From NCBI GenBank assembly GCA_963676845.2, contig CAXXKK010000031.1, positions 84,717-148,716 on the forward strand: DNA of 64,000 nt. Direction: 5' to 3'. Source of the DNA: G963662675 sp963676845. GTDB lineage: Bacteria; Bacteroidota; Bacteroidia; Bacteroidales; Prolixibacteraceae. Both the position numbers and the translations under genes were made by a program. How positions within the stretch are numbered: position 1 is the first letter of the stretch; each line of letters begins with the position of its first letter. This document shows positions 17,963-27,237 of this stretch, in pieces. The notes beneath the pieces are model-generated. The model was not told where the DNA came from and searched no databases. It was given only the letters and a program-made list of their open reading frames with translations.

Positions 17963-18346
17963 ATGTCACTGGTAATTGAAGAAAAGGATCTTAAGAATTT
18001 CATCATGGTTGGGGACAGGGTTTTAATTAAACCTAAAAGCCCGATGAGCAAAACAAAATCCGGGTTGTATTTACCCCCTACGGTTCAGGAAAAAGAATCT
18101 GTTCATAGTGGTTACATTGTAAAAGTGGGGCCAGGCTATCCAATTCCTGCAATTAACGAGGAAGATGAATCATGGAAGCAAAACAAGGAAGAGATAAAGT
18201 TTGTTCCACTTCAGGCAAAAGAGGGGGATTTGGCAATTTATCTTTTTAGAAATGGTTTTGAGATTGAGTTCAACGAAGAGAAATATGTGATCTTGCCTCA
18301 CTCGGATATAATGATGATAATCCGGGATGAAGGGTTATTGGAATAA
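17963..18346 (+). CDS. Stand-alone GroES-family co-chaperone
   Basis: A 127-residue protein with the Cpn10 fold pattern: VGDRVLIKPKSP at residues 16-27, then SGLYLPPT, SGYIVKVGPG and the C-terminal KYVILPHSDIMMII. It is longer than GroES (about 95 residues) because of an insertion at about residues 60-80. No groEL is adjacent, so this is probably a second GroES-like protein and not the main one. Whether it caps GroEL is unknown. Confidence 0.82.
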   Translation: MSLVIEEKDLKNFIMVGDRVLIKPKSPMSKTKSGLYLPPTVQEKESVHSGYIVKVGPGYPIPAINEEDESWKQNKEEIKFVPLQAKEGDLAIYLFRNGFEIEFNEEKYVILPHSDIMMIIRDEGLLE

Positions 18347-18523
18347 AAAGAAAAGAGACATACAAGCTCGAGTGGTTACATTAATTGTTCCGATTTTTAA
18401 GAAATGATATAATCTGCTTGCCGATTATACTATAATAATCTTTGAATCCTGTTTTTTTAATATATTGCACACTATATTTCTGATGAAGAATATTATAAAT
18501 ATCTGTAACGTAAAAATCTGTAA

Positions 18524-19813
18524 ATGAATCCACAAGCTGAAGAATTAAACAAGCTTATTCGGGAAAAGAATCCCGCTGTATTTGATTTGTTGTCTGAAAG
18601 AGGAAAGAAAATATTTTTCCCTAAAAAAGGTATTTTAGGACAAACGGCTGATGCAAAAGGAACTAAGATAAATGCAACGATTGGTGCTGCAGTTGAGGAC
18701 AATGGCTCTCCAATGAGACTGGAAAGTATTGCTCAAAATATAAAACTTGATCCCTCTAAGGTTTTTCCATATGCTCCAAGTTTTGGGAGACCAGACCTTC
18801 GTGCTCGTTGGAAAGAAATGATTTATGAAAAAAATCTAGGTTTAGGGTCTAAAGAAATAAGCCTTCCCGTTGTAACCAATGCTTTAACTCATGGTGTGAG
18901 TATGGCTGGTTATATGTTTGTGGATGAAGGTGATAAGGTTATTGTGCCTGATTTGTTTTGGGGGAATTATAATTTAATTCTAACAAATGGATATGGAGCT
19001 GAACTCCAAAAATATAAGTTGTTTGAAGGTGATAAGTTAAATCTTGATGCTTTTAAAGCGAGTCTTGAAGAAGATGGAATAGGTAAGAAAATTCTTATTC
19101 TAAATTTCCCTAATAATCCAACAGGTTATTCTCCTTCAAATGATGAAGTGAAAGCAATAACGCAAATCATAAAAGAATCAGCTGAAAAGGGTAATAAGAT
19201 TGTTGTATTTTCTGATGATGCCTATTTTGGATTGGTTTACGAAGACGGAGTAGCTCCTGAAAGTATCTTTAGTTCACTTTGCGATTTGCATGAAAATGTC
19301 TTGGCTGTTAAAATTGATGGTCCAACAAAAGAGGATTATGTATGGGGATTCCGTGTTGGTTTTATGACATACGGTGTTAAAAGTGGAGATGCTGCTTTTT
19401 ATGCTGCAATGGAAGCAAAAACCGCTGGTGCTGTTCGTGGAAACATCTCCAATGCGGCTAATATTTCGCAATCATTATTATTGACAGCTTTTGAAGATAA
19501 TGCATATGCTGATCAAAAAGGTGAAAAGTATAAGATTATGCTTGACCGATATAATGCAGTTAAAGAAGCACTTAAGGATGATAAATACAACGAATATTTT
19601 ACGGCACTTCCTTTTAATTCGGGTTATTTTATGTGTGTACAGTTAGCTGAAGGATTAGATGGAGAAGAGGTTCGAAGAATTCTTATAGAGAAATACAGTA
19701 TTGGTATTATTAACTTGAATAATGTAATTCGTGTAGCATTCTCTGCAGTGGCAGCTTCAGATGTTAAAGAATTATTTGAGGGGATTTACAACGCATGTAA
19801 AGACGCGAAATAA
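18524..19813 (+). CDS. Class I/II PLP-dependent aminotransferase
   Basis: A 429-residue fold-type I aminotransferase. Substrate and cofactor motifs include LNFPNNPTGYSP (about residues 190-201), VFSDDAYFGLVY (PLP-contact Asp and Tyr) and GPTKEDYVWGFRVG, whose Lys (about residue 271) is the likely Schiff-base residue and whose FRVG Arg lies by the cofactor phosphate. The substrate is probably an aspartate- or aromatic-type amino acid but cannot be fixed. It stands alone, ended by a strong terminator. Confidence 0.85.
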   Translation: MNPQAEELNKLIREKNPAVFDLLSERGKKIFFPKKGILGQTADAKGTKINATIGAAVEDNGSPMRLESIAQNIKLDPSKVFPYAPSFGRPDLRARWKEMIYEKNLGLGSKEISLPVVTNALTHGVSMAGYMFVDEGDKVIVPDLFWGNYNLILTNGYGAELQKYKLFEGDKLNLDAFKASLEEDGIGKKILILNFPNNPTGYSPSNDEVKAITQIIKESAEKGNKIVVFSDDAYFGLVYEDGVAPESIFSSLCDLHENVLAVKIDGPTKEDYVWGFRVGFMTYGVKSGDAAFYAAMEAKTAGAVRGNISNAANISQSLLLTAFEDNAYADQKGEKYKIMLDRYNAVKEALKDDKYNEYFTALPFNSGYFMCVQLAEGLDGEEVRRILIEKYSIGIINLNNVIRVAFSAVAASDVKELFEGIYNACKDAK

Positions 19814-19835
19814 GCTATAACAAATATTTTATAAG

Positions 19836-19869
19836 AGCTGTCTGAGAATTATCGGACAGCTTTTTTTAT
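19836..19869. terminator. Terminator after aminotransferase
   Basis: Arms 19836-19844 and 19853-19861 form a 9-bp stem (one G-U) with an 8-base loop, followed by a T tract. The next gene is convergent and may use the same hairpin. Confidence 0.8.
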
Positions 19870-20252
19870 TGCTTTTGCAGGCTGTAAACGGCAAAGAATA
19901 AAATTAAGGCAACTGGAATTAAAATCACATTTGGAATTTTTTCCCAACGCGGGTTGATTTTAGGCATTAATAATCCAAGTAATCCAAGTAATCCTGTTGC
20001 AATTAAACCGTTGAAGTAATTTATCGTTTTGGACTCAACTATCGCAGGATCTGCACTTGCAGTTTCCGGTAAAATAATTTGATTGCTCACAATAATCCAA
20101 CTTGCAATAATCCCCAATAATACAAACGCGATTTGTCCGGCTTGGCGTGTAATTTTTTTGGGTTCAACCCAAGAATAAACAATAAGTCCAATACCCAAAA
20201 ACAAAATCCATTGAGTGCTGGTTGTTAGCAATAAAAAACTTTGACGATCCAT
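19866..20252 (-). CDS. Four-helix membrane protein, unknown
   Basis: A 128-residue integral membrane protein with four predicted helices (about residues 13-28, 40-57, 80-96 and 106-123) and no recognised domain. Short polar loops carry SWVEPKKI and LMPKINPRW. It stands between convergent and divergent neighbours, so it has its own transcript. I do not recognise the family. Confidence 0.7.
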   Translation of the reverse strand: MDRQSFLLLTTSTQWILFLGIGLIVYSWVEPKKITRQAGQIAFVLLGIIASWIIVSNQIILPETASADPAIVESKTINYFNGLIATGLLGLLGLLMPKINPRWEKIPNVILIPVALILFFAVYSLQKQ

Positions 20253-20304
20253 TATATTTTGATTTTGAGCAAATGTGTTAATTTTTTGGTAAACTGAAAA
20301 ATAC

Positions 20305-20333
20305 TTGGAATGTTTTAGCTTTCCCTATTTTTG
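20305..20333 (+). promoter_or_regulatory. Bacteroidota-type promoter of the HAD gene
   Basis: TTG at 20305-20307 and TATTTTTG at 20326-20333 are separated by 18 bp, close to the TTTG / TAnnTTTG pattern of the Bacteroidota primary sigma factor. The start codon follows 20 bp later. Confidence 0.55.
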
Positions 20334-20353
20334 CAGTTTTAATACGATAGAAT

Positions 20354-20953
20354 ATGAAAATAAATATTGATTCGAAGGTGAAAGGTTTGATTTTTGACTT
20401 AGATGGTACAATTGTCGATTCTATGCCTATTCACTATATTGCATGGAGGGATACAGCTGCTCGGTATGGGATTGATCTTACTGTTGAGTTGTTTGAGTCA
20501 TTAGCGGGAGTGCCCATTTATCAAACCGTTGAGAAATATAATGAGATATTCAACATGAATATAAATCCGCAGGAAATGGGTGATGCCAAAGAAAAAATGT
20601 ATGAAGAGAAGCTTCATGAAGCAAAAATGGTTGATCCTGTTTTTGATGTCATTAAAAAATATCATGGTCAGATTCCAATGTCGATTGGAACTGGTGGCGG
20701 TCACTATATTGCTCAAAAAACTGTTGAGTTGATGGGACTTGATAAATACATCGATATTCTGGTAACAGCTGATGATGTAAAGCAACATAAACCACATCCC
20801 GAAACATTTTTGCGTTGTGCTGAATTAATGGAGGTTGCTCCTGAAGACTGCTTGGTTTTTGAGGATGGGAAACCGGGAATGAAGGCTGCGGTTGATGGAG
20901 GTATGATGCTTATTGATGTAACCCAATATTACGAAGTAACAACCGGAAAGTAA
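20354..20953 (+). CDS. HAD phosphatase, beta-phosphoglucomutase-like
   Basis: A 199-residue HAD hydrolase of subfamily IA with all four motifs: DLDGTIVDS (nucleophile Asp and acid Asp), STGTG-type motif II as IGTGGGH, Lys in KQHKPHPE, and FEDGKPGM (motif IV). The small four-helix cap follows motif I. Relatives include beta-phosphoglucomutase and YqaB-type fructose-1-phosphate phosphatase; motif II has T-G-G and not the mutase pattern, so a sugar-phosphate phosphatase seems more likely. Confidence 0.85.
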   Translation: MKINIDSKVKGLIFDLDGTIVDSMPIHYIAWRDTAARYGIDLTVELFESLAGVPIYQTVEKYNEIFNMNINPQEMGDAKEKMYEEKLHEAKMVDPVFDVIKKYHGQIPMSIGTGGGHYIAQKTVELMGLDKYIDILVTADDVKQHKPHPETFLRCAELMEVAPEDCLVFEDGKPGMKAAVDGGMMLIDVTQYYEVTTGK

Positions 20954-20996
20954 TAAGTTATGAATGGCGAGTTTTAATTTTTCAACTTATAGCTCG

Positions 20997-21017
20997 TGAC
21001 TCATGAGTCATGACTCA
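20997..21017. repeat. Three abutting TGACTCA-type heptamers before uvrB
   Basis: TGACTCA (20997-21003), TGAGTCA (21004-21010) and TGACTCA (21011-21017) adjoin with no spacer, giving two overlapping perfect 14-bp palindromes. The last ends 5 bp before the uvrB start codon, over the ribosome-entry region. This could be an operator, an mRNA hairpin controlling translation, or chance. Confidence 0.55.
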
Positions 21018-21022
21018 AAATT

Positions 21023-23035
21023 ATGGATTTTAAGATTGTTTCAGCATATAAACCAACAGGCGACCAGCCCGAAGCGATACGTCAATTATCGGAGGGAGTT
21101 GAGGACGGAACTCGTTTTCAAACTTTGTTAGGTGTTACGGGATCCGGAAAAACTTTTACAATGGCTAATGTTATTGAAAAAGTGCAGCGGCCAACTTTAA
21201 TTTTGAGCCATAACAAAACATTAGCGGCTCAGTTGTATAGCGAGATGAAGCAATTTTTTCCAAATAATGCCGTGGAATACTTCGTCTCATACTACGATTA
21301 CTATCAGCCTGAGGCCTATCTGCCAACTACTGATACATACATTGAGAAAGACTTGTCAATTAATCAGGATATTGAAAAGCTTCGCTTGAGTACAACATCG
21401 TCACTATTATCCGGGAGGAGAGATGTGATTGTTGTTTCGTCGGTTTCCTGTTTGTATGGTATTGGTAATCCGCAGGACTTTCATGCAAATGTAACGGAGG
21501 TGAAAACAGGAGAGGAGGTTAATCGAAATCAGTTCCTACATCGTTTGGTAGATGCTCTGTACTCGAGAAATGAGGTTGATTTTCAACGTGGAAATTTTAG
21601 GGTGAAAGGGGACACTGTAGATGTTTACCTTGCTTATGCTGATTATGCGGTTCGGATTATTTTCTGGGGAGATGAGATTGAGGAAATATATAGCTTTGAT
21701 CCGGTAGAAGGAACAACAATTGAGAAGCTGGAAAACGCAGTTATTTATCCCGCCAATATTTTTGTGACGACCAAAGAACGTATGCAGTCATCAATCCGAC
21801 AAATACAGGATGATTTGTTGAAACAGGTGGACTTTTTTAAGGAGATAGGAAAACCTCTTGAAGCCAAGCGTATTCAGGAGCGAGTGGAGTATGATATGGA
21901 AATGATGCGTGAGTTGGGTTATTGTCCGGGTATTGAAAACTATTCCCGTTATTTTGATGGACGTGAGGCTGGTTCACGCCCTTTCTGTTTGTTGGATTAT
22001 TTCCCGGATGACTTTATGACCATACTGGATGAAAGTCATGTGACAATTCCACAGATACGAGCTATGTACGGAGGTGATAATTCCAGAAAAGTAAATCTCG
22101 TGGAATATGGATTTCGTCTCCCTGCAGCTATCGATAACCGTCCGTTAAAATTTGAAGAGTTTGAGAGGCTGGTAAATCAAACGGTTTTTGTAAGTGCTAC
22201 TCCTGCCAATTATGAGCTGGAACTTTCGGAAGGAGTTGTTGTGGAGCAAATTATTCGTCCTACAGGGTTACTCGATCCGGTTATAGATGTACGTCCTTCA
22301 ACTAACCAGATTGATGACTTATTGAATGAAATCCATATCCGCATTGAGCGAAATGAACGTATTCTTGTTACAACTCTTACCAAACGCATGGCTGAAGAGC
22401 TTAGCAAATATCTTGAGAATGTAGGGGTGAAAACCAGTTATATTCATTCTGATGTTGATACGATTGAACGAATCGAGATTATGGAAGGGCTTCGAAAAGG
22501 TATATTTGACGTTTTGGTGGGAATTAATCTTTTGCGAGAAGGATTAGACTTGCCAGAGGTGTCATTGGTGGCCATTATTGATGCGGATAAAGAAGGATTT
22601 TTGCGATCAGAACGTTCATTAACACAGACTGCCGGACGAGCTGCCCGTAACCTGAATGGAATGGTTATCATGTATGCCGATAAGATTACTGATTCGATGC
22701 AGAAAACCATCGATTCTACAAATTACCGTCGTGCAAAACAGTTAAAGTATAACGAGGAGAATGGCATTACGCCACAGGCTATTGTAAAACCAACCCGCGA
22801 GATTATTGGCTACGAATACAGAAGTGGCAAGCAGTATGTTCCAGGTGAAGAAGAAAAAGCTGATGTTGCTGCCGACCCGGTAGTTCAGTATATGAGTGTT
22901 CCTGCCCTTGAAAAAGCAATTGCAAAAACTAAAAAAGAAATGGATGCAGCTTCCAAACAACTTGACTTTATTGAAGCTGCCCGTTTGAGAGATGAAATGT
23001 ATCGTTTACAGGAAATTCTTAAGGAAAAGAAATAG
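21023..23035 (+). CDS. uvrB: Excinuclease ABC subunit B
   Basis: UvrB is the damage-verifying helicase-like subunit of nucleotide excision repair. The 670-residue protein has Walker A GVTGSGKT (residues 38-45), the beta-hairpin region YYDYYQPEAYLP that clamps DNA, the DESH box in ILDESHVTIPQ, helicase motifs V-VI (GINLLREGLDLPE, QTAGRAARN) and a C-terminal UVR domain (about residues 630-665) that contacts UvrC. It is full length. No other uvr gene is adjacent. Confidence 0.98.
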   Translation: MDFKIVSAYKPTGDQPEAIRQLSEGVEDGTRFQTLLGVTGSGKTFTMANVIEKVQRPTLILSHNKTLAAQLYSEMKQFFPNNAVEYFVSYYDYYQPEAYLPTTDTYIEKDLSINQDIEKLRLSTTSSLLSGRRDVIVVSSVSCLYGIGNPQDFHANVTEVKTGEEVNRNQFLHRLVDALYSRNEVDFQRGNFRVKGDTVDVYLAYADYAVRIIFWGDEIEEIYSFDPVEGTTIEKLENAVIYPANIFVTTKERMQSSIRQIQDDLLKQVDFFKEIGKPLEAKRIQERVEYDMEMMRELGYCPGIENYSRYFDGREAGSRPFCLLDYFPDDFMTILDESHVTIPQIRAMYGGDNSRKVNLVEYGFRLPAAIDNRPLKFEEFERLVNQTVFVSATPANYELELSEGVVVEQIIRPTGLLDPVIDVRPSTNQIDDLLNEIHIRIERNERILVTTLTKRMAEELSKYLENVGVKTSYIHSDVDTIERIEIMEGLRKGIFDVLVGINLLREGLDLPEVSLVAIIDADKEGFLRSERSLTQTAGRAARNLNGMVIMYADKITDSMQKTIDSTNYRRAKQLKYNEENGITPQAIVKPTREIIGYEYRSGKQYVPGEEEKADVAADPVVQYMSVPALEKAIAKTKKEMDAASKQLDFIEAARLRDEMYRLQEILKEKK

Positions 23036-23056
23036 TTCCTGTTTTTTTAAGAACCT

Positions 23057-25492
23057 TTATTTTGGGTCTTCATTTTTTACTTTGTTGTAGGGGATACAGA
23101 AGCGGAATGTGCTTCCTTCTCCAAGTTTAGACTCAACAGTGATTTTTCCATTTAGCGCATTTACATATGCATTTACGATAGAAAGCCCAATCCCTATTCC
23201 TTCATATTTTCTTGTTGGACCTGTTTTAACTTGCATAAATTGATTGAATATTAAATCAAGTTTATCTGAAGGAATACCTATTCCACTATCTTTTATGTAA
23301 AAGTACACTTTATCTTCTTCAATATAATTGCCGATTTCAATAAATCCATCTTCAGTAAATTTAATAGCATTGCTGATAAGATTTTGTATGATGGAGTCTA
23401 GTTTGGCTTTATCTGTTTCAATGATTGCTGAAGTTCCGGATATTTGATTTGATATTTTGAATTTTATATTTTTTCGTTGTGCTTCAATTTTAAAGACATC
23501 ATGGTGAAATTGTATCAAGTTTGATAAATCAACTTGTTGGATACGTAGACTGATATCTCCAATCTCTATCTTTGATATTTCAATTATTTTGTTAATTGTG
23601 TCAATCAGTCTTTCTCCGCTAAGTTTAATTGTTGAGTTGTAATTTTTTCTTGTATCATGGGAAATATCAGGTTCTTCAAGAAGACTGGAAAAACCAATAA
23701 CAGCGTTAAGAGGCGTTCGTATTTCATGAGATATATTCATGAGAAAAGTTGACTTTAATAAATCGCTTTCTTCTGCTTTTTCCTTTGCTTTAATTAATTC
23801 ACGTTCTTTTTTTATTTGTTGGCTAACGTCAATAACAGCTCCAACAACTTTGATAACTTCTCCGTTATTCATAAAGGGTTGAGTTGTTGTTCTAATCCAT
23901 TTCTTTTTCCCTTTATGTGATTTAAAAGGAAATGTAAAATCGTAGCCTATGCCTTCTCTAACGCATCTTTGGAATGCATTAAGGATTTTATTTCTATCTT
24001 TTTTGTAGAAGCACTCAAGACTTTTGTCTAGAGAATCAATTTTAGTATTAACTTTCAGATCATGAATATTGTATAGTTCTTTTGTCCAAAACATTTTTTT
24101 CTCTTTGATGAGATAATCCCAGCCGCCAATATGGGATATCTTTTGAATCTCATTAAGTAAGAGCTCGCTTCTCTCCAATTCTTTTTTTGCATTTAGAATC
24201 TCCTGCTCTCTGATTTTTTGTATAGTGATGTCTTCAATGACCCCCAGTATCTTTTTTGAGTTACGATGTTTCTCTTCTAAAAGTATAGCGACATGTTTTA
24301 TCCAGATTTCTCCTTTTATTGGATGATGGTATCGATATTCAAGAGATGTTTTTTCTTTTGTCCTGTTGTATATGTCATTATGTATAGATGTTGCATTTTT
24401 TTTATCGTTTTCATTAATATGAGCTAACCAAAAGTTAGATAATTTTCGATTAAAATTTGTTTCTCTAAATCCCAATATGTTCATAGCCTTTTTGTTGACA
24501 TAGTCAATGTTTGCATTTTCTCCGGATGTAATGTAATACCCCAGTTCTGCAATTTCCATTGCAGTTTTTAATTGGATTTGTTGCTTATGTTCATCTATTT
24601 CAGAGGTTTTAATTTCCGTTATATCTTTAAAAAAAGCTTTTGTTTCTATATCTCCATGCTTGTTTTTAATCCTTTCAGCATTTAAGGACATCCAAAAAAT
24701 AGATTTGTCTTTTCGTATGCCAAGTCCAATCCAATCGTTTATTTTCCCATCTTTTTTTAGAAATTTAAGAACAGTTTCTCTTTCCTGGGGATTGGCATAG
24801 AGGATTATTGCATTTTTACCAATGATTTCGTTTTTTGAAGAAAACCGGTAGATTTTTAAGACAGTCGGATTGGCGTAGGTAATTACCCCATTTTTATCTA
24901 CATGGATACATGCTTCTTCTAACTTGTTGATGGATGATGGGAAAATATTGTTTCTTTCTTTTTCTGTATTTTCTATCTCATAGGTTATGTCTTGTCCTCT
25001 GGCATGAACATGTTCTATAGTGCCTTCATCGCTAATTCCTGCAACTAGATTCCAGTGAATCCATCTCAGCCCCAGTTTTGTCATTTGTTGAAGATTAATT
25101 TCGCACTTATGTGGGGGAAGGATTAATGATTCTAGTGTATTCTTGATTTTTATTATTGTATTGGGGAAAACAGAAGAAAAAAGGTTTATATCCTGTAACT
25201 CTTTATGATTGATACCGAAAAGCTGGCAGAAATTTTGATTGGCCTCAATAAGCAGTCCCTCTAGGTCACTTTTGAAAATTAATTCATTTCTATTCGATTT
25301 TTTTTTGTGTTCGGTAGGATATGGGATGTTATTTTGTTCGAGATTGAATGGTGAAAAAGCGTCATGTTGAACAATGCTCTTAAGATTGTTATATGACTCT
25401 TTTAGTATCTGATTTTCTTTTTTAATGGTATTAATTTCATTAATGAGTTCTGTATTTGTTTTTTTTTGAGATTGCTTATTTGGGGTATGCAT
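23057..25492 (-). CDS. Multi-PAS histidine kinase, soluble
   Basis: An 811-residue kinase without membrane helices. It starts with a coiled coil (residues 10-45), followed by about four PAS/PAC sensory modules (about residues 70-550; for example DITEIKTSEI, ILGVIEDITIQ and VGAVIDVSQQ at PAC ends). HisKA has the H-box NISHEIRTPLNAVIGF with His589. The HATPase domain has NLISNAIKFTEDG, IKDSGIGIP and GIGIGLSIV. There is no receiver domain and no adjacent response regulator. The signal sensed is unknown. Confidence 0.9.
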   Translation of the reverse strand: MHTPNKQSQKKTNTELINEINTIKKENQILKESYNNLKSIVQHDAFSPFNLEQNNIPYPTEHKKKSNRNELIFKSDLEGLLIEANQNFCQLFGINHKELQDINLFSSVFPNTIIKIKNTLESLILPPHKCEINLQQMTKLGLRWIHWNLVAGISDEGTIEHVHARGQDITYEIENTEKERNNIFPSSINKLEEACIHVDKNGVITYANPTVLKIYRFSSKNEIIGKNAIILYANPQERETVLKFLKKDGKINDWIGLGIRKDKSIFWMSLNAERIKNKHGDIETKAFFKDITEIKTSEIDEHKQQIQLKTAMEIAELGYYITSGENANIDYVNKKAMNILGFRETNFNRKLSNFWLAHINENDKKNATSIHNDIYNRTKEKTSLEYRYHHPIKGEIWIKHVAILLEEKHRNSKKILGVIEDITIQKIREQEILNAKKELERSELLLNEIQKISHIGGWDYLIKEKKMFWTKELYNIHDLKVNTKIDSLDKSLECFYKKDRNKILNAFQRCVREGIGYDFTFPFKSHKGKKKWIRTTTQPFMNNGEVIKVVGAVIDVSQQIKKERELIKAKEKAEESDLLKSTFLMNISHEIRTPLNAVIGFSSLLEEPDISHDTRKNYNSTIKLSGERLIDTINKIIEISKIEIGDISLRIQQVDLSNLIQFHHDVFKIEAQRKNIKFKISNQISGTSAIIETDKAKLDSIIQNLISNAIKFTEDGFIEIGNYIEEDKVYFYIKDSGIGIPSDKLDLIFNQFMQVKTGPTRKYEGIGIGLSIVNAYVNALNGKITVESKLGEGSTFRFCIPYNKVKNEDPK

Positions 25493-25858
25493 AATTTAAG
25501 TCTCGTGTTGGTTTAGGTAAAATAAATTCGCATTGAATAGTTGTTGGTTGTGCAAAACAATATAGTATTTTTATGCGGTAGTTTTAGTGATTGTAGCCCA
25601 TGATTTTATCGATTGATCTTTAATTTGATGATTTCAGTATTTGTTTTATGTTATTAATGTTGATTAACAGTTTCTGTTTTTGCCGTTAAAAAAGACCTAT
25701 TTGTATTGCAAATCTGAGATTAATATTATGTGTTTGTTTGATTTATGATCTGAAAAAAAATACAGAATCATGTTATGTTTTTAGCTTTTGTTTCTTTATA
25801 AAGAAAAATGTTCTGTTTCTTTATATTTATATCGTTTAAACCTTAAATCATATTAAAA
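25493..25858. other. AT-rich region between kinase and esterase
   Basis: A divergent 366-bp region with no gene. It holds a 16-bp palindrome near the esterase (listed separately) and must contain two promoters that I could not assign. Confidence 0.5.
25791..25806. promoter_or_regulatory. Palindrome before the esterase gene
   Basis: TTTCTTTATAAAGAAA is a perfect 16-bp palindrome 53 bp before the start codon. The half TGTTTCTTTATA recurs as a direct repeat at 25814-25825. A regulator-binding site is possible; AT-rich chance symmetry cannot be excluded. Confidence 0.4.
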
Positions 25859-27034
25859 ATGAAAAACTTAATTAAATCTAAAATTACCTTGCTTTGTCTT
25901 CTTGTGTTTGCAAGTTCTGCTATTGTAAGGGCGCAGCAGGCTCATGTAAATCAGGATTGGAATCCTCATAAAAACACTGAAAATATTACTCCATTCATGG
26001 CACGTGTTATTTCGCCTGAAGTAACTGATGATCAAATGGTAACATTCAGAATGTTGGCACCAGAAGCTGATGAAGTTTTAGTGTCAGGAGGGATTCTTCG
26101 TCCTTTAGGAGAAAGTAATCCCATTCCGATGGTGAAAGGTGACGATGGAGTATGGGAAGTAACTGTTGGGCCTGTAAAGCCAAATATTTATAAATATTAT
26201 CTGGTTGTTGATGGTGTACAGGTCGTTGATCCTAGCAATACCTTTGGTGGATTTGCTAATCAACCTGGTTACAGTGTGGTAGTTGTACATGGAGATGGCC
26301 CTGCATGGTACGATCCTCAGAATGTCCCTCACGGAGCAGTAACTCGTCATTTTTATCATTCAGATGTGACAAATGGAGAGCGTGAAATGTATGTATATAC
26401 TCCTCCTGGTTACAGTGCTGATAAAGAATATCCAGTCCTTTATTTGATGGGTGGTTCCGGAGAAGTGGCATCAACATGGTCAACTGATGGACGAGTGAAT
26501 TTTATTATGGATAATATGTTGGCAGAGGGAACTGTTGAGCCAATGATTATTGCTATGCCAAATAATCAGGTTGTAAATCGTATGGATCCCGATCATACTC
26601 CAAAATCATTTGATCTTTTTGAAAAAGAACTTGCAGACGAGATTGTTCCGTTTGTTGATGAGAATTATAGTACAATTAAAGATCGTCATAGCAGAGCAAT
26701 TGCTGGTTTGTCAATGGGGGGACGTCATACCCAAATTGATGGTTTCCGAAATCTTGATTTATTTGCATCATTTGGTATTTTAAGTGCGGCAGAATCTTTC
26801 GACCTTGTTCCTGGTGTGTTCGATGATCCTAATTTGAATGATAAAGTGGATTACTTATTTGTTGGAGCAGGTACAGGTGAAACTACACCTGGCTCAAGAC
26901 AGGAAGTTTTTCATGAAGATTTACTTGAAAAAGGAGTAGATCATGAGTATTACATTGGAAGTGATGGAGCTCATGACTTTATAACATGGAGGCACTTATT
27001 GTATTATAAATTTCTTCCCAATTTGTGGAAGTAA
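25859..27034 (+). CDS. Secreted esterase with N-terminal CBM48-like domain
   Basis: A 391-residue exported protein: signal peptide (residues 1-26, ending VRAQ), an Ig-like E-set/CBM48-like domain (about residues 45-145) and an alpha/beta-hydrolase esterase domain (from about residue 165). The nucleophile elbow is GLSMGG with Ser285; GAHDF near residue 373 supplies the likely His. This is the esterase-D/feruloyl-esterase arrangement seen in Bacteroidota xylan-degrading loci. The substrate is inferred only. The gene is alone, with its own terminator. Confidence 0.85.
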   Translation: MKNLIKSKITLLCLLVFASSAIVRAQQAHVNQDWNPHKNTENITPFMARVISPEVTDDQMVTFRMLAPEADEVLVSGGILRPLGESNPIPMVKGDDGVWEVTVGPVKPNIYKYYLVVDGVQVVDPSNTFGGFANQPGYSVVVVHGDGPAWYDPQNVPHGAVTRHFYHSDVTNGEREMYVYTPPGYSADKEYPVLYLMGGSGEVASTWSTDGRVNFIMDNMLAEGTVEPMIIAMPNNQVVNRMDPDHTPKSFDLFEKELADEIVPFVDENYSTIKDRHSRAIAGLSMGGRHTQIDGFRNLDLFASFGILSAAESFDLVPGVFDDPNLNDKVDYLFVGAGTGETTPGSRQEVFHEDLLEKGVDHEYYIGSDGAHDFITWRHLLYYKFLPNLWK

Positions 27035-27067
27035 AAATCTTTTGACGTTGATATAGATGTCAGATGA

Positions 27068-27101
27068 AAGGACTCCTTCAGTCAATGAAGGAGTCTTTTT
27101 T
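27068..27101 (+). terminator. Terminator after the esterase
   Basis: Arms at 27068-27080 and 27086-27098 (core GACTCCTTCA / TGAAGGAGTC) with a 5-base loop, followed by T residues. Confidence 0.82.
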
Positions 27102-27237
27102 ATGGATGTTTGTTGCTTTTCTATGGTTTTTATGCAACTCCTAAACATGAATTATTTGTAAAGTTCTTTCTGATTTTCATTTTTAATATGTAGATATGTG
27201 GATGATAATATATTTTCACATTGAAAACTATTTTTTT

